Part shown: positions 63,927 through 64,000 of the stretch, one piece after another
Layout: each line of letters opens with the position of its first letter
How positions within the stretch are numbered: the stretch's first letter is position 1
NCBI GenBank assembly: GCA_903847155.1
Contig: CAINCU010000028.1
Location: 203,205 to 267,204, forward strand
DNA: 64,000 nt
Direction of reading: 5' to 3'
From: an uncultured Gallionellaceae bacterium
GTDB taxonomy: Bacteria > Pseudomonadota > Gammaproteobacteria > Burkholderiales > Gallionellaceae
Notes under the pieces: model-generated
Seen by the model: the letters and a program-made list of their open reading frames with translations, nothing else
Told to the model about the DNA's origin: nothing
Database searches by the model: none
Made by a program: the position numbers and the translations under genes

Positions 63927-64000
63927 ATGGAAAGCAAAGAACTGTATCGGCACTTGCTGGGTATAAACGAACCGTGGACGGTAGAGCGTGTTGAACTGGA
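63927..64000 (+). mobile_element. 5' end of an ISL3-family-like transposase, truncated by the window edge
   Basis: MESKELYRHLLGINEPWTVERVEL..., matching the usual ISL3 transposase N-terminal pattern. Confidence 0.7.

Overview
The 64 kb window is a mostly ordinary, densely coding chromosomal segment. It looks betaproteobacterial (Gallionellaceae/Nitrosomonadales-like; inferred from gene content and order, no search was run). From left to right it holds: a PTS regulatory cluster (ptsI-ptsH-EIIA), apbE, gshA, an ABC-F ATPase, murI and purU; a nitrogen-control block (porin-glnK-amtB, ubiK, comM, ntrC, ntrB, DUF4124, glnA); a CDF transporter, rhodanese, pfkA and an EAL-CZB protein; an AT-rich accessory stretch (about 26.8-30.5 kb) with c-type cytochromes and hypothetical proteins; rng-maf-rlmH-rsfS-nadD; aceF-aceE; ilvA; ffh; rpsP-rimM-trmD-rplS; ogt, xerD, rsmE and trkAH; a Pil-Chp chemosensory cluster (pilGHIJ, pilL/chpA); a DUF599/NfeD/paraslipin set; and the start of an ISL3-like transposase at the right edge. 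No CRISPR array, rRNA, tRNA or prophage was seen, and I found no convincing new multi-gene defence or biosynthetic system. The observations most worth checking are: (i) a dispersed ~70 bp palindromic intergenic repeat in at least three and probably four copies, one forming a ~95 bp near-perfect palindrome; (ii) a decayed stand-alone CZB zinc-sensor gene just downstream of pilL, reconstructable across three frameshifts and one early stop; (iii) NtrC and sigma-54 sites readable upstream of both glnA and the porin-glnK-amtB operon; (iv) an EAL-CZB fusion; (v) an AT-rich cytochrome/orphan-secreted-protein island; (vi) several strong hairpins and palindromes not explained by coding.
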